From: Muribaculaceae bacterium
GTDB taxonomy: Bacteria; Bacteroidota; Bacteroidia; Bacteroidales; Muribaculaceae
Reading direction: 5' to 3'
Assembly: GCA_017409345.1 (NCBI GenBank)
Contig: JAFQSX010000017.1
Location: forward strand, 62,001-126,000
Length of the DNA stretch: 64,000 nucleotides
Both the position numbers and the translations under genes were made by a program. Every line of letters begins with the position of its first letter. Positions within the stretch are counted from its first letter, which is position 1. The notes under the pieces were generated by a model. It had not been told where the DNA came from, did not search any database, and saw only the letters and a program-made list of their open reading frames with translations. This document shows, piece after piece, positions 10,041 to 17,249 of this stretch.

Positions 10041-10601
10041 ATGAGAGCAATAATAAGTGTTTTAATGTTGATTTTTTCCACGTATGCTTTTTCACAAAGT
10101 AAAAATTATGATTACAGTTTAATCTATTCAGCAAAAAGAAGTCAATTTATGTATATTATAGATTCTATTATTACGAATAACTCCAATCCACAAGCACAAA
10201 AATTTGCACATAACAATAAAAATTTCAGTTGTGAGATTTCTGTATTGGGGAATAGTTCCCCATCAAAATATGGATTAACTCAAAAAGTTGTAAATATAAA
10301 AAAAATTTCAGACTATAACCTTTTTGTTATGTGTTCATATCCATATTCGTCACAATATGTGCTTAAATATAAGGACAGATACTATGGTTTTAGTCGTTTT
10401 ATTTCAGAGCTTTTCTTAAAAAAAATTGGGCAAAATAAAATGACATCTAAAATTAAATTTGGAGGATATTGGTGCTTTCATATAAAAGATGGAGTTTTGC
10501 ATAAATATCAATTCGATTCTGTTGGATATGATGATGCTCCTGATTCAGTAAAATATGTTATAAATAAAGAATGTTATATTCCCTTATGGGATAGTAAATA
10601 G
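10041..10601 (+). CDS. Small exported protein, candidate immunity protein for the JAB-tipped RHS toxin
   Basis: 186 residues with a signal peptide (about 1-18, MRAIISVLMLIFSTYAFSQ). The mature part is rich in Lys, Tyr, Ser and Asn and has no motif I recognise. It lies 22 nt after the toxin stop and just before a displaced RHS-core copy, which is where immunity genes sit in RHS loci. The predicted periplasmic or envelope location would suit protection against a toxin that acts there or enters from outside. Its very low G+C matches the toxin tip and not the RHS core, so tip and downstream gene probably arrived together. The immunity role is inferred from position only. Confidence 0.6.
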   Translation: MRAIISVLMLIFSTYAFSQSKNYDYSLIYSAKRSQFMYIIDSIITNNSNPQAQKFAHNNKNFSCEISVLGNSSPSKYGLTQKVVNIKKISDYNLFVMCSYPYSSQYVLKYKDRYYGFSRFISELFLKKIGQNKMTSKIKFGGYWCFHIKDGVLHKYQFDSVGYDDAPDSVKYVINKECYIPLWDSK

Positions 10602-10653
10602 CATTTTTTTATGATGAGATTATTGGCATATTTGGAATTTTGGCTTTTGGCTT

Positions 10654-11508
10654 TTGGCTGTGATGTTGGGGCAGTGTAACACCCCCGATTATTCCACAGC
10701 ATACACATATGATCTCAACGGAAATATCACATCGTTGCAACGTAAAGGTTTGGCGAGAAGAGAACTCGCTGACACCTACGAGTTGTGGACATTTGGAGAA
10801 GTTGATAATGTGGTAATGACCTACGACGGCAATCAATTAAGACAAATCAATGATGCCACCGATGAAGTGATATTATCCTCAACAATGGATGTTAACGATA
10901 GGGAAAACTATAATCTGCATGACGCTAACGGAAATTTGTTGCGATGTCCCGATAAAAATATATTAAATATAAAATATAACAGACTAAATCTCCCTGAGAT
11001 AATAACGTTTGAGAACAATAATCGAATAATCTTCAAATATGATGCCACTGGCAGAAAGTTAAGCGAGAAATATGAGCTGTATCGAGAAGGACTGCCACCA
11101 TCATTAGAACTTGACACCATGGTAGATAATGAGCCACAATCAGGGTGGACGAGCTATTACATTGCATTTGGTCTTCGTGATTATTGTGGCAACTATATCT
11201 ATCAGAATGGCAACATTAGCATGATAATAACTCCGGCAGGATATATATCGGGAAGCATGCGATATTATTACTTGAAAGACTATCAGGGGAATAATAGTGT
11301 TGTATTGAATCAAAATGGAGTGGTGCAACAAATAAATCATTATTACCCCTACGGCTCCTTGATGGGAGAGGGATTCAATGCCTCATCGCAACCCTATCGT
11401 TATGGTGGCAAGGAATTGGTAACATTAGGAGGCTTAAACCTCAGCGACTTCGGTGCTCGTAGGCTCGACTCCCCCAGTGGCAAATTTATTACAATCAAGA
11501 ATATGTGA
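10654..11508 (+). pseudogene. Orphan RHS-core fragment without a toxin tip
   Basis: An open frame of about 284 codons (first possible start TTG at 10654, ATG at 10663). From NTPDYSTAYTYDLNGNITSL onward it repeats the last third of the full-length RHS protein upstream, through YYPYGSLMGEG, YRYGGKELVTLGGLNLSDFG and ARRLDSPSGKF. It then ends after only a few more residues (ITIKNM) instead of reaching a tip. There is no signal peptide, no N-terminal shell and no evident promoter. It looks like the displaced 3' end of an older RHS gene, left behind when the present tip and immunity gene were inserted, and it could serve as a donor for further tip switching. The sequence GGCTTTT is repeated at 10641-10655, just before the junction. 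Confidence 0.8.
10678..11487 (+). repeat. RHS-core duplication, copy 2 (orphan copy)
   Basis: Direct repeat of 8537-9344. The left boundary is sharp, with homology starting at AACACcCCCGATTATTCCA, and the right boundary lies at the conserved PSG-F codons. Both boundaries mark the segment that recombination would use to exchange the intervening tip and immunity genes. Confidence 0.85.
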
Positions 11509-11597
11509 AAAAATACCCCTAATTTTCACTAACATCAACATCAAAAACATCAAAAACTCTCTTTTTTAGAGGATTTTGTCATTTATTTGTGTTAAAA

Positions 11598-11630
11598 TTG
11601 TGGGTAATTCAAAAAAAAGTACGATATTTG
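11598..11630 (+). promoter_or_regulatory. Candidate promoter of the HU gene
   Basis: TTG at 11598-11600 is followed about 19 nt later by TACGATATTTG (11620-11630), an imperfect version of the Bacteroidales -7 element. The leader to the HU start codon would be about 80 nt. Confidence 0.35.
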
Positions 11631-11715
11631 CAGTTGCAAAATTCGGAAATACATCGAAAAAACGGTATAACGATTTGCAAATCAACGAAATTAACTAATT
11701 AAAAAAATAACTACA

Positions 11716-11988
11716 ATGACTAAAGCTCAAATTGTTAACGAAATCTCAAAAGCAACTGGCATTGAAAAGGCTAATGTTCTTGCTACTGTAGAAAACTTCA
11801 TGGAAGTTGTTAAAGACTCTCTCGCAAATGGTGAAAATGTATATTTGAGAGGTTTTGGTAGTTTCATCGTGAAAACTCGCTCACAAAAAACCGCTCGCAA
11901 CATTTCTAAAAACGAAACTATCATCATCCCTGAACACAAAATCCCAGCGTTCAAACCTGCAAAAGTGTTCATGGAAGAAGTTAAATAA
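11716..11988 (+). CDS. HU-family DNA-binding protein
   Basis: 90 residues, the standard length of HU/IHF proteins. It begins MTKAQIVNEISKATGIEK and has the conserved arm-to-core segment VYLRGFGSFIVKTRSQKTARN followed by IPEHKIPAFKPAKVF, where the Pro that intercalates DNA lies in the arm region (IIPEH). The protein dimerises and bends DNA without strong sequence preference as a nucleoid component. The following genes are a tiny basic COX24-like peptide and RNase G, a set I know as conserved in Bacteroidales. A candidate promoter lies about 85 nt upstream. Confidence 0.95.
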   Translation: MTKAQIVNEISKATGIEKANVLATVENFMEVVKDSLANGENVYLRGFGSFIVKTRSQKTARNISKNETIIIPEHKIPAFKPAKVFMEEVK

Positions 11989-12038
11989 TACAATTGAGAC
12001 AATAAACTTTATTTTTTAACCCAATAAATTAGCGTAAA

Positions 12039-12128
12039 ATGCCAAGCGGAAAGAAAAGAAAAGGTCACAAGATGGCCACTCACAAGCGCAAAAAACGTCT
12101 AAGAAAGAATCGTCACAAAAAGAAATAA
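12039..12128 (+). CDS. AURKAIP1/COX24-like 29-residue basic ribosome-associated peptide
   Basis: A 30-codon frame beginning MPSGKKRKGHKMATHKRKK and ending RKNRHKKK; more than half the residues are Lys, Arg or His. The sequence is the form of the AURKAIP1/COX24 domain peptide annotated in Bacteroidetes, related to mitochondrial small-subunit protein mS38. The peptide is thought to be a ribosomal component, a role that I take from family knowledge. It lies 50 nt after the HU stop, in the same direction. It is easily missed because of its size. A strong hairpin with a U-run (12167-12222) separates it from RNase G. Confidence 0.85.
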   Translation: MPSGKKRKGHKMATHKRKKRLRKNRHKKK

Positions 12129-12166
12129 GTAGAACGCTTCTTTCTGTATTAAGAAAACGCTATACG

Positions 12167-12222
12167 AAGAACAAACTTTATGTGGCACTACGCATACATG
12201 TTTGTTCTTTGTGTGTTTTTTA
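12167..12222 (+). terminator. Hairpin plus U-run between the COX24-like gene and RNase G
   Basis: AAGAACAAAC (12167-12176) pairs perfectly with GTTTGTTCTT (12200-12209) across a 23-nt loop and is followed by TGTGTGTTTTTTAG. It sits only about 10 nt before the RNase G start codon. It looks like a Rho-independent terminator or attenuator that would lower read-through from the highly expressed HU unit into the nuclease gene. Confidence 0.65.
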
Positions 12223-12232
12223 GAATTCTAAA

Positions 12233-13855
12233 ATGAAAAGTGAACTCGTAGTAAATGTCCAACCGAGCGATGTGTCAATAGCACTCCTCGAAGATTCGCG
12301 ACTCGTATCGATGCAAAAAGAGTCGCGCAATGTTTCGTATGCCGTAGGGGACATTTACCTGGCAAAGGTTAAGAAACTAATGCCGGGATTGAATGCCTCG
12401 TTTGTAAATGTAGGGCATGAAAAAGACGCGTTTCTTCATTATTTAGATCTTGGTTCCCATTTCTCTTCCTATTTCAGTTTTGTTCAGCAATTGCTCAACG
12501 ACAAAAAGCGATTACCTTCGATTTCTAAAATGAAACTCCTCCCCGACATCGACAAGCATGGAGCAATCACAGATGTCATTCAACCGGGAACAGAGTTATT
12601 AGTGCAAATCGTCAAAGAGCCCATCTCAACCAAAGGCCCACGCCTCACTACCGAAATAACATTTACGGGGCGATATCTTGTGTTGATTCCTTTTTGCGAC
12701 AAAATCTCTATTTCGCAAAAGATTAAGTCAACCGAAGAAAAACTTCGCCTACGACAACTCATTGGAAGCATCAAGCCTAAAAACTTCGGAGTAATAGTGC
12801 GCACCTCGGCCGAGGGTAAACGAGTGGCAGAACTCAATCATGAGCTCAAGACCCTGCTTAAATGCTGGGACGACACCATTGCCAAAGCGCAAAAATTAGA
12901 AGCCCCCGCTCTACTTTTTGAGGAAGAGAGCCGCATCGTAGGGGTGCTTCGCGACATCTTCAGCCCTACATTTGAAAACGTGTATGTAAACGATGCCGAC
13001 ACTTTTGCTCAAATCTCAAAATATGTCAACCTCATTGCGCCCGAACGCAAAGACATCGTAAAATTATACGATGATGAGGTGCCTATTTTTGACCATTTTA
13101 ATATCACGAAGCAAATTAAGTCATCGTTTGGGAAAACCGTTTCTTTCAAATCTGGCGCATACATCATCATTGAGCACACCGAGGCACTTCATGTAATCGA
13201 TGTTAATTCAGGAAATCGCACTAAAGCCGGCACCGACCAAGAATCAAATGCTCTTGATGTCAACATGCGTGCAGCCGATGAAATCGCACGACAACTGCGA
13301 CTACGCGACATGGGCGGAATCATCGTCATTGACTTTATTGACATGAACAAAGCCGAGCACCGACAAAGATTATATGAACACATGAAAGAGGTGATGGCCA
13401 ACGACCGTGCCCGACACAACATTCTTCAATTAAGCAAATTTGGGCTGATGCAGATTACACGCCAACGCGTGCGACCGGCAATGGATATCACCACTACCGA
13501 ATCATGCCCTTCATGCTTTGGGAAAGGAGAAGTACAACCATCACTACTATTTACCGACACTTTATATGAGAAAATAGAATATCTCATTAAAGATCTCAAA
13601 GTAAAAGGATTTAAGATGTATGTACATCCATTTATTGATGCATACCTCAAAAAAGGGACATTCTCAATCTATCGCCGTTGGCGCTTGAAACTCGGTTTCG
13701 GATTTAAGATTATCCCCGACCAATCTCTTGCCTATTTACAATATCGTGTGATAGACAAAAAAGGCAATGAACTTGACCTTAAGGAAGAAAAAGACTTGGA
13801 ATCATCTTCAACAAAAAACAAGTCAAAAACCAAGAATCGCAATCAAGAGGAATAA
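12233..13855 (+). CDS. rng: Ribonuclease E/G family endoribonuclease
   Basis: 540 residues, close to RNase G in length and lacking the long C-terminal degradosome scaffold of RNase E. An S1-like RNA-binding insert lies at about 38-130 (VGDIYLAKVKKLMPGLNASF). The catalytic magnesium-binding aspartates are D323 (HVIDVNSG) and D367 (IVIDFIDM). The zinc-link that joins protomers is CPSC at about 425-428, followed by FGKGEV. The role is 5'-end-dependent cleavage of rRNA precursors and mRNAs in the cytosol. A U-rich hairpin just upstream may attenuate transcription from the HU promoter. A shared terminator follows the stop. The C-terminal 20 residues are a basic, low-complexity tail. Confidence 0.95.
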   Translation: MKSELVVNVQPSDVSIALLEDSRLVSMQKESRNVSYAVGDIYLAKVKKLMPGLNASFVNVGHEKDAFLHYLDLGSHFSSYFSFVQQLLNDKKRLPSISKMKLLPDIDKHGAITDVIQPGTELLVQIVKEPISTKGPRLTTEITFTGRYLVLIPFCDKISISQKIKSTEEKLRLRQLIGSIKPKNFGVIVRTSAEGKRVAELNHELKTLLKCWDDTIAKAQKLEAPALLFEEESRIVGVLRDIFSPTFENVYVNDADTFAQISKYVNLIAPERKDIVKLYDDEVPIFDHFNITKQIKSSFGKTVSFKSGAYIIIEHTEALHVIDVNSGNRTKAGTDQESNALDVNMRAADEIARQLRLRDMGGIIVIDFIDMNKAEHRQRLYEHMKEVMANDRARHNILQLSKFGLMQITRQRVRPAMDITTTESCPSCFGKGEVQPSLLFTDTLYEKIEYLIKDLKVKGFKMYVHPFIDAYLKKGTFSIYRRWRLKLGFGFKIIPDQSLAYLQYRVIDKKGNELDLKEEKDLESSSTKNKSKTKNRNQEE

Positions 13856-13891
13856 CGCGCTCAATGCGCCCTCACAAATCTCAAAAATCAC

Positions 13892-13924
13892 AAAGGCGAC
13901 ATCTCAATGAGGTGTCGCCTTTTA
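13892..13924. terminator. Bidirectional terminator between rng and ferritin
   Basis: AAAGGCGACATCTC pairs with the mirrored AGGTGTCGCCTTT around a short loop, with T-run on the plus side and A-run on the other. It can end the convergent rng (+) and ferritin (-) transcripts. Confidence 0.85.
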
Positions 13925-13943
13925 TATTGTTTAATGAATTTTC

Positions 13944-14465
13944 TTATTCAGCAGTAGCCAATGGAGATGGCACATTATAAGTGCGAGCAGCAAGTTCTTG
14001 ATCTAACATATAGATGCCCATTCCGTCATTTCCGATAAGAGTAAACTTATCAATAAGTTCTTGTGCGCTTTCTTCTTCCTCAACTTGTTCTGAGATAAAC
14101 CAATTGAGCATTTCGCGAGTAGCATAATCACGTTCAGCCTCTGCCAATGCATAAAGGTCATTAATTAACGATGTAACCTTTTGCTCATGTGTAAGAGTTG
14201 CATTAAACGCATCAAGAGGTGTTGCCCACTCTGTATCTACTGCATCGATAGCCTTAAGCCACACACGACCTCCACGAGCATTAATATAATTCATAAAGAT
14301 TTCGGCATGAGCCTGCTCTTCCTGAAATTGCACTTTAAACCAATTTGCAATACCGGGTTTCCCATCTGCTTCAAAGTTATGTGCCATTGATAGGTAAAGA
14401 TATGCCGACCACAATTCGGCATTAACTTGCGCATTTAGAGCGTCTTCTACTTTCTTACTTAACAT
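13944..14465 (-). CDS. ftnA: Non-heme ferritin (iron storage)
   Basis: 173 residues, the usual bacterial FtnA size. The ferroxidase-centre residues sit at expected positions: E17, Y24, E50, H53, E94, and E126/Q127/E130 in the SEQVEEEE segment. Four long helices plus a short C-terminal helix are predicted. It should oxidise Fe(II) and store Fe(III) in a 24-subunit cytosolic shell. No heme-binding Met of the bacterioferritin type is evident. On the minus strand TAAATTTG (14496-14503) fits a -7 element with a leader of about 25 nt. Confidence 0.95.
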   Translation of the reverse strand: MLSKKVEDALNAQVNAELWSAYLYLSMAHNFEADGKPGIANWFKVQFQEEQAHAEIFMNYINARGGRVWLKAIDAVDTEWATPLDAFNATLTHEQKVTSLINDLYALAEAERDYATREMLNWFISEQVEEEESAQELIDKFTLIGNDGMGIYMLDQELAARTYNVPSPLATAE

Positions 14466-14576
14466 ATTCTTGAATTTTTATTTAATGTGATGACACAAAT
14501 TTAGTAATTATTTTTTTTAATTATAACACTTTTATCCTAAAAATAGTTTATTGCCTCACCTTCCCTCTTTATAGTA

Positions 14577-14608
14577 GTTGTGTCTGTTTTATATATTATG
14601 TATCTTTG
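14577..14608 (+). promoter_or_regulatory. Promoter of the (now broken) SLC13 permease gene
   Basis: GTTG (14577-14580), a 20-nt spacer, then TATCTTTG (14601-14608): a full match to the Bacteroidales housekeeping promoter layout. The start codon follows at 14643. The promoter is intact although its gene is truncated. Confidence 0.7.
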
Positions 14609-14642
14609 TACAAGAAACAACCCAAATAACTAAATACTTTTA

Positions 14643-15386
14643 ATGATAATTACAATCCTCACACTCATTTTTGCCGCCACATTTTTTGCTTGGGGCAAAA
14701 TACGCTCCGATGTGGTAGCATTAATCGCTTTAATTACACTATCCATTTCAGGTATTCTCACCACCGAAGAATCTCTATCGGGATTTTCCAACTCAATCGT
14801 CATCATGATGATAGGGCTATTTGTTGTAGGTGGTGCAATATTTCAAACCGGTCTTGCCAAAATGATAGGAGCACGGCTCCTCAAACTTGCCGGAGATAGT
14901 GAATTAAGATTGTTTTTGCTTGTAGTAGGAGTAACCTCAATCATAGGTGCCTTTGTGAGCAATACCGGCACAGTAGCGCTAATGCTTCCCATTGTAGTGA
15001 GTATTGCAAATGGAGGAGGAATCGGAACTTCGCGATTTCTCATGCCACTAGCCTTTGCCAGCAGCATGGGCGGCATGATGACACTTATTGGGACTCCCCC
15101 TAACCTTGTGATTGAAGAAACGCTTACAAATGCCGGATTTGAACGTCTCACATTCTTCTCGTTCCTCCCTGCCGGAATCGTATGCCTCATAATCGGCACT
15201 CTACTACTCATCCCTTTAAGCAAATGGTTCTTACGCAAAAACAACTCTTCATCCGGCACTCAATCAGGCAATAAATCCATTTCACAATTAGTTGAAGAAT
15301 ACAACCTCAACACTAACATTCAACGCATTTACAACCATAATACTTGCAAGTCGTTTTATATCAATGGTTTGCATGCTAAACGGTAG
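14643..15386 (+). pseudogene. SLC13/DASS-type permease, N-terminal remnant
   Basis: A frame of 247 codons encoding the first part of a divalent anion/sodium symporter-family permease: MIITILTLIFAATFFAWGKI, several membrane helices, SNTGTVALMLPIV and the diagnostic IGTPPNLVI. Intact relatives are about 600 residues with two central TrkA-C domains and a second transmembrane half. Here the family sequence stops near SISQLVEEYNLNTNIQRI and an unrelated tail (YNHNTCKSFYINGLHAKR) leads to a stop. The loss coincides with the left edge of the recombinase island. The first 418 bp after codon 32 recur almost unchanged at 18466-18883. A truncated half-transporter is unlikely to work. Confidence 0.8.
14739..15156 (+). 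repeat. 418-bp direct repeat of permease DNA, left copy
   Basis: Aligns without gaps with 18466-18883; I count nine single-base differences (about 98 percent identity). Four of the nine fall in codons for V/A, G/A and nearby positions. The two copies flank the recombinase island. Confidence 0.9.
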
Positions 15387-15646
15387 AAAAGTGGTGATGA
15401 AGATTTTATGGATTGAGAAAAGGATGAAGATTTAACGTATTTAACTTTTGTAAACCACAAAAAGCACACAAATGTGCAGATTTTGAGTCGTTGCTATTTC
15501 TTATTCAGATTATTTTTAGGATGGAGGGTCAAAATGCGATAGCTTGTTGCTGTTTTCTACGGATACAATCTGGCCTCGGTGTGCAAGTTTGGGGACGAAG
15601 CATTTTTATTTGCTCCATCCCCTAATGATAATTGGTGCATGAATAA

Positions 15647-16909
15647 TTACTTATTCACGATTTTTCTGCCATTCACGATGACGATACCCTTGTAGTCAGA
15701 TCCAACCTCTTGACCCTGGAGATTGTAATGGACACCAGAGGTAGACTGAGACTCTACAGCCTGAAGAGACTCAATGCCCGTGGGAATCTCACCAGTGGTG
15801 AACTTAAGCACAAAGCCTTGACGGCTAGTTGGATAGTAGGCATGAGACTGAGCCGTCTCGTCATAATTAGTGTAGAATAGGTACTCCAAACGATAGGCAG
15901 TGTTGCTCTCCAAGCCACTGAGTAAATTGAGTGAGGGACCATCAAAGACCCAAAGGCCATCGCTCTGCTTGGTAGCTTGCAACGTTTTCCAATCGTCAGA
16001 AGTGGGTGTAGTACCATCCAGTGTGATGCAATAGTCCATCTGTACGGAAGTGACATCGCCCTCGATAGATGCTTGCCAATATTGCACCTGAAGCGCAGTG
16101 ATTGGAGTGGTTTCCTGTACTTTAGTGGACGTGTTCGGTAAATTCTCTACCACAACCTCGCCATTGACCATGGAGGTGACAGAAACGGCAGTTATGGCAG
16201 GAGCGACATGATATTCGAAAGCCAAGTCGGTGATATAGAGTTGTGAACCTTCCTGTTTCACATTGCTCAAATCTTCCGAATAGGTGTGATCACTTATGCT
16301 AGAGAGACTTGAAGTTATCTCGATACACATGCTGGTGGGAGTGAAATCCAGTTTGTTCTTATCCTCATCGTACTCCGTGAGATCTACCACGACCTGAGTC
16401 CACTCGTTGACGGTCTCAGTAAAAGTGATACCCTTGCGCCAACGAGCCTTGGGATCCTTGCGGTCGCCAGACCAGAAGCTGATATGCACACGTCCTTTAT
16501 CACCAGTGACTGGAATATATTTGTACCAAAAGCTGAACTTGCGTGGCTGGTCAGTGAAAGGGATGCCAAAGTTGGGTTCACCTTCGGTGAACGCCGTCAA
16601 ATAGTCGCCCAACATTAGGACGGAGGTGTAGAAATCGCCCATATCACTCACTGGCACAGAAATCTTCTTGGTGGTGAGTAGGGCGGCAGTAGAACCCGTC
16701 GTGCGACCTTCCACCTTTTCGCAGGAGCCTGGTGCGAGTGAGTTCAGGCAGTCCCAACCGTCTGTAGGTCTGGCGTAAGTGCCACCTCCAAATGCTGCTG
16801 GTATGCTACGGTGCTCCCAAGTTACGAAATCCCCATTAGGGATGTCCTGTGCCATTACCTGTATTGAAAGCAGTGCAATGAACATAATAAAAAACAATTT
16901 AACTTTCAT
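15647..16909 (-). CDS. Secreted PCMD-like protein with a C-terminal sorting tail
   Basis: 420 residues. Signal peptide at about 1-20 (LFFIMFIALLSIQVMAQ). The N-terminal half (IPNGDFVTWEH, PTDGWDCLNS, TGSTAALLTTKKI, FSFWYKYIP) resembles the PCMD (putative carbohydrate metabolism) beta-sandwich found in Bacteroidales surface proteins. A fibronectin-like stretch follows (about 255-375), and the end (SGVHYNLQGQEVGSDYKGIVIVNGRKIVNK region) is the short sorting-tail form common in this order. It is expected at the cell surface, perhaps in glycan binding. Its upstream region holds an inverted-repeat pair next to a recombinase gene, so its expression may be phase-variable. G+C is higher than in neighbouring host genes, a sign of transfer. 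Specific ligand unknown. Confidence 0.7.
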   Translation of the reverse strand: MKVKLFFIMFIALLSIQVMAQDIPNGDFVTWEHRSIPAAFGGGTYARPTDGWDCLNSLAPGSCEKVEGRTTGSTAALLTTKKISVPVSDMGDFYTSVLMLGDYLTAFTEGEPNFGIPFTDQPRKFSFWYKYIPVTGDKGRVHISFWSGDRKDPKARWRKGITFTETVNEWTQVVVDLTEYDEDKNKLDFTPTSMCIEITSSLSSISDHTYSEDLSNVKQEGSQLYITDLAFEYHVAPAITAVSVTSMVNGEVVVENLPNTSTKVQETTPITALQVQYWQASIEGDVTSVQMDYCITLDGTTPTSDDWKTLQATKQSDGLWVFDGPSLNLLSGLESNTAYRLEYLFYTNYDETAQSHAYYPTSRQGFVLKFTTGEIPTGIESLQAVESQSTSGVHYNLQGQEVGSDYKGIVIVNGRKIVNK

Positions 16910-17247
16910 AATTGTAAATTTTTAATTTGTTTATAAATAAGAAAATGATATCAATTGTCTATGTCCTCGGTGCCGTAGCATCAGTTTCAATATCGCATCA
17001 TTATACACCAAATGGGATTTAATCCCATTCGTCTCTTTCCAAGAGACGTAGACAATCACAATGCCTTTGACGGATAGCGTTTTCCAATGTGTTTTGCTTA
17101 CTTTTTGCTAAACAAAATGAAAAAGTATCATAATAAAAGTTACTTTTCTTTTATAATAAGGTGGATTTTGGGAGATTTTGACTACCTTTATACCCAAATA
17201 TCCGTCTCTTGGAAAGAGATTGAGAATTTTGCTAAACAAATCTCAAT
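16910..17247. other. Upstream region of the PCMD-like gene with a candidate invertible segment
   Basis: 338 bp without a credible gene, between two genes on the minus strand. It contains a small hairpin AATGGGATT/AATCCCATT (17010-17029), then CGTCTCTTTCCAAGAGACG (17030-17048), 154 bp of A+T-rich DNA, and the inverted copy CGTCTCTTGGAAAGAGATT (17203-17221). TTTTGCTAAACAAA occurs twice in direct orientation (17103-17116 and 17227-17240). Inside the segment TACCTTTA (17183-17190, plus strand) is one base from a -7 element but lacks a good upstream partner. Confidence 0.55.
17030..17221. repeat. Inverted repeats, candidate recombination sites of an invertible switch
   Basis: Left site CGTCTCTTTCCAAGAGACG (17030-17048) and right site CGTCTCTTGGAAAGAGATT (17203-17221). 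The reverse complement of the right site matches the left over 17 bases including the central TCC. Each site is itself a near palindrome around a 3-nt centre, the usual build of a tyrosine-recombinase site: two arms plus a core that sets polarity. The sites lie between the recombinase gene and the PCMD-like gene. Confidence 0.6.
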
Positions 17248-17249
17248 CT
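17217..17249 (-). terminator. Hairpin at the end of the recombinase gene
   Basis: AGATTGAGA (17217-17225) and TCTCAATCT (17241-17249) form a perfect 9-bp stem with a 15-nt loop that overlaps the recombinase stop codon and abuts the right inverted repeat. On the minus strand it is followed only by CTTTCC, so a terminator role is uncertain. Confidence 0.4.

Noticed and set aside
14843..15259. Minus-strand frames over the permease remnants (also 18570-18932)
   Set aside because: They are antisense shadows of a conserved coding repeat and have no initiation signals or family match.
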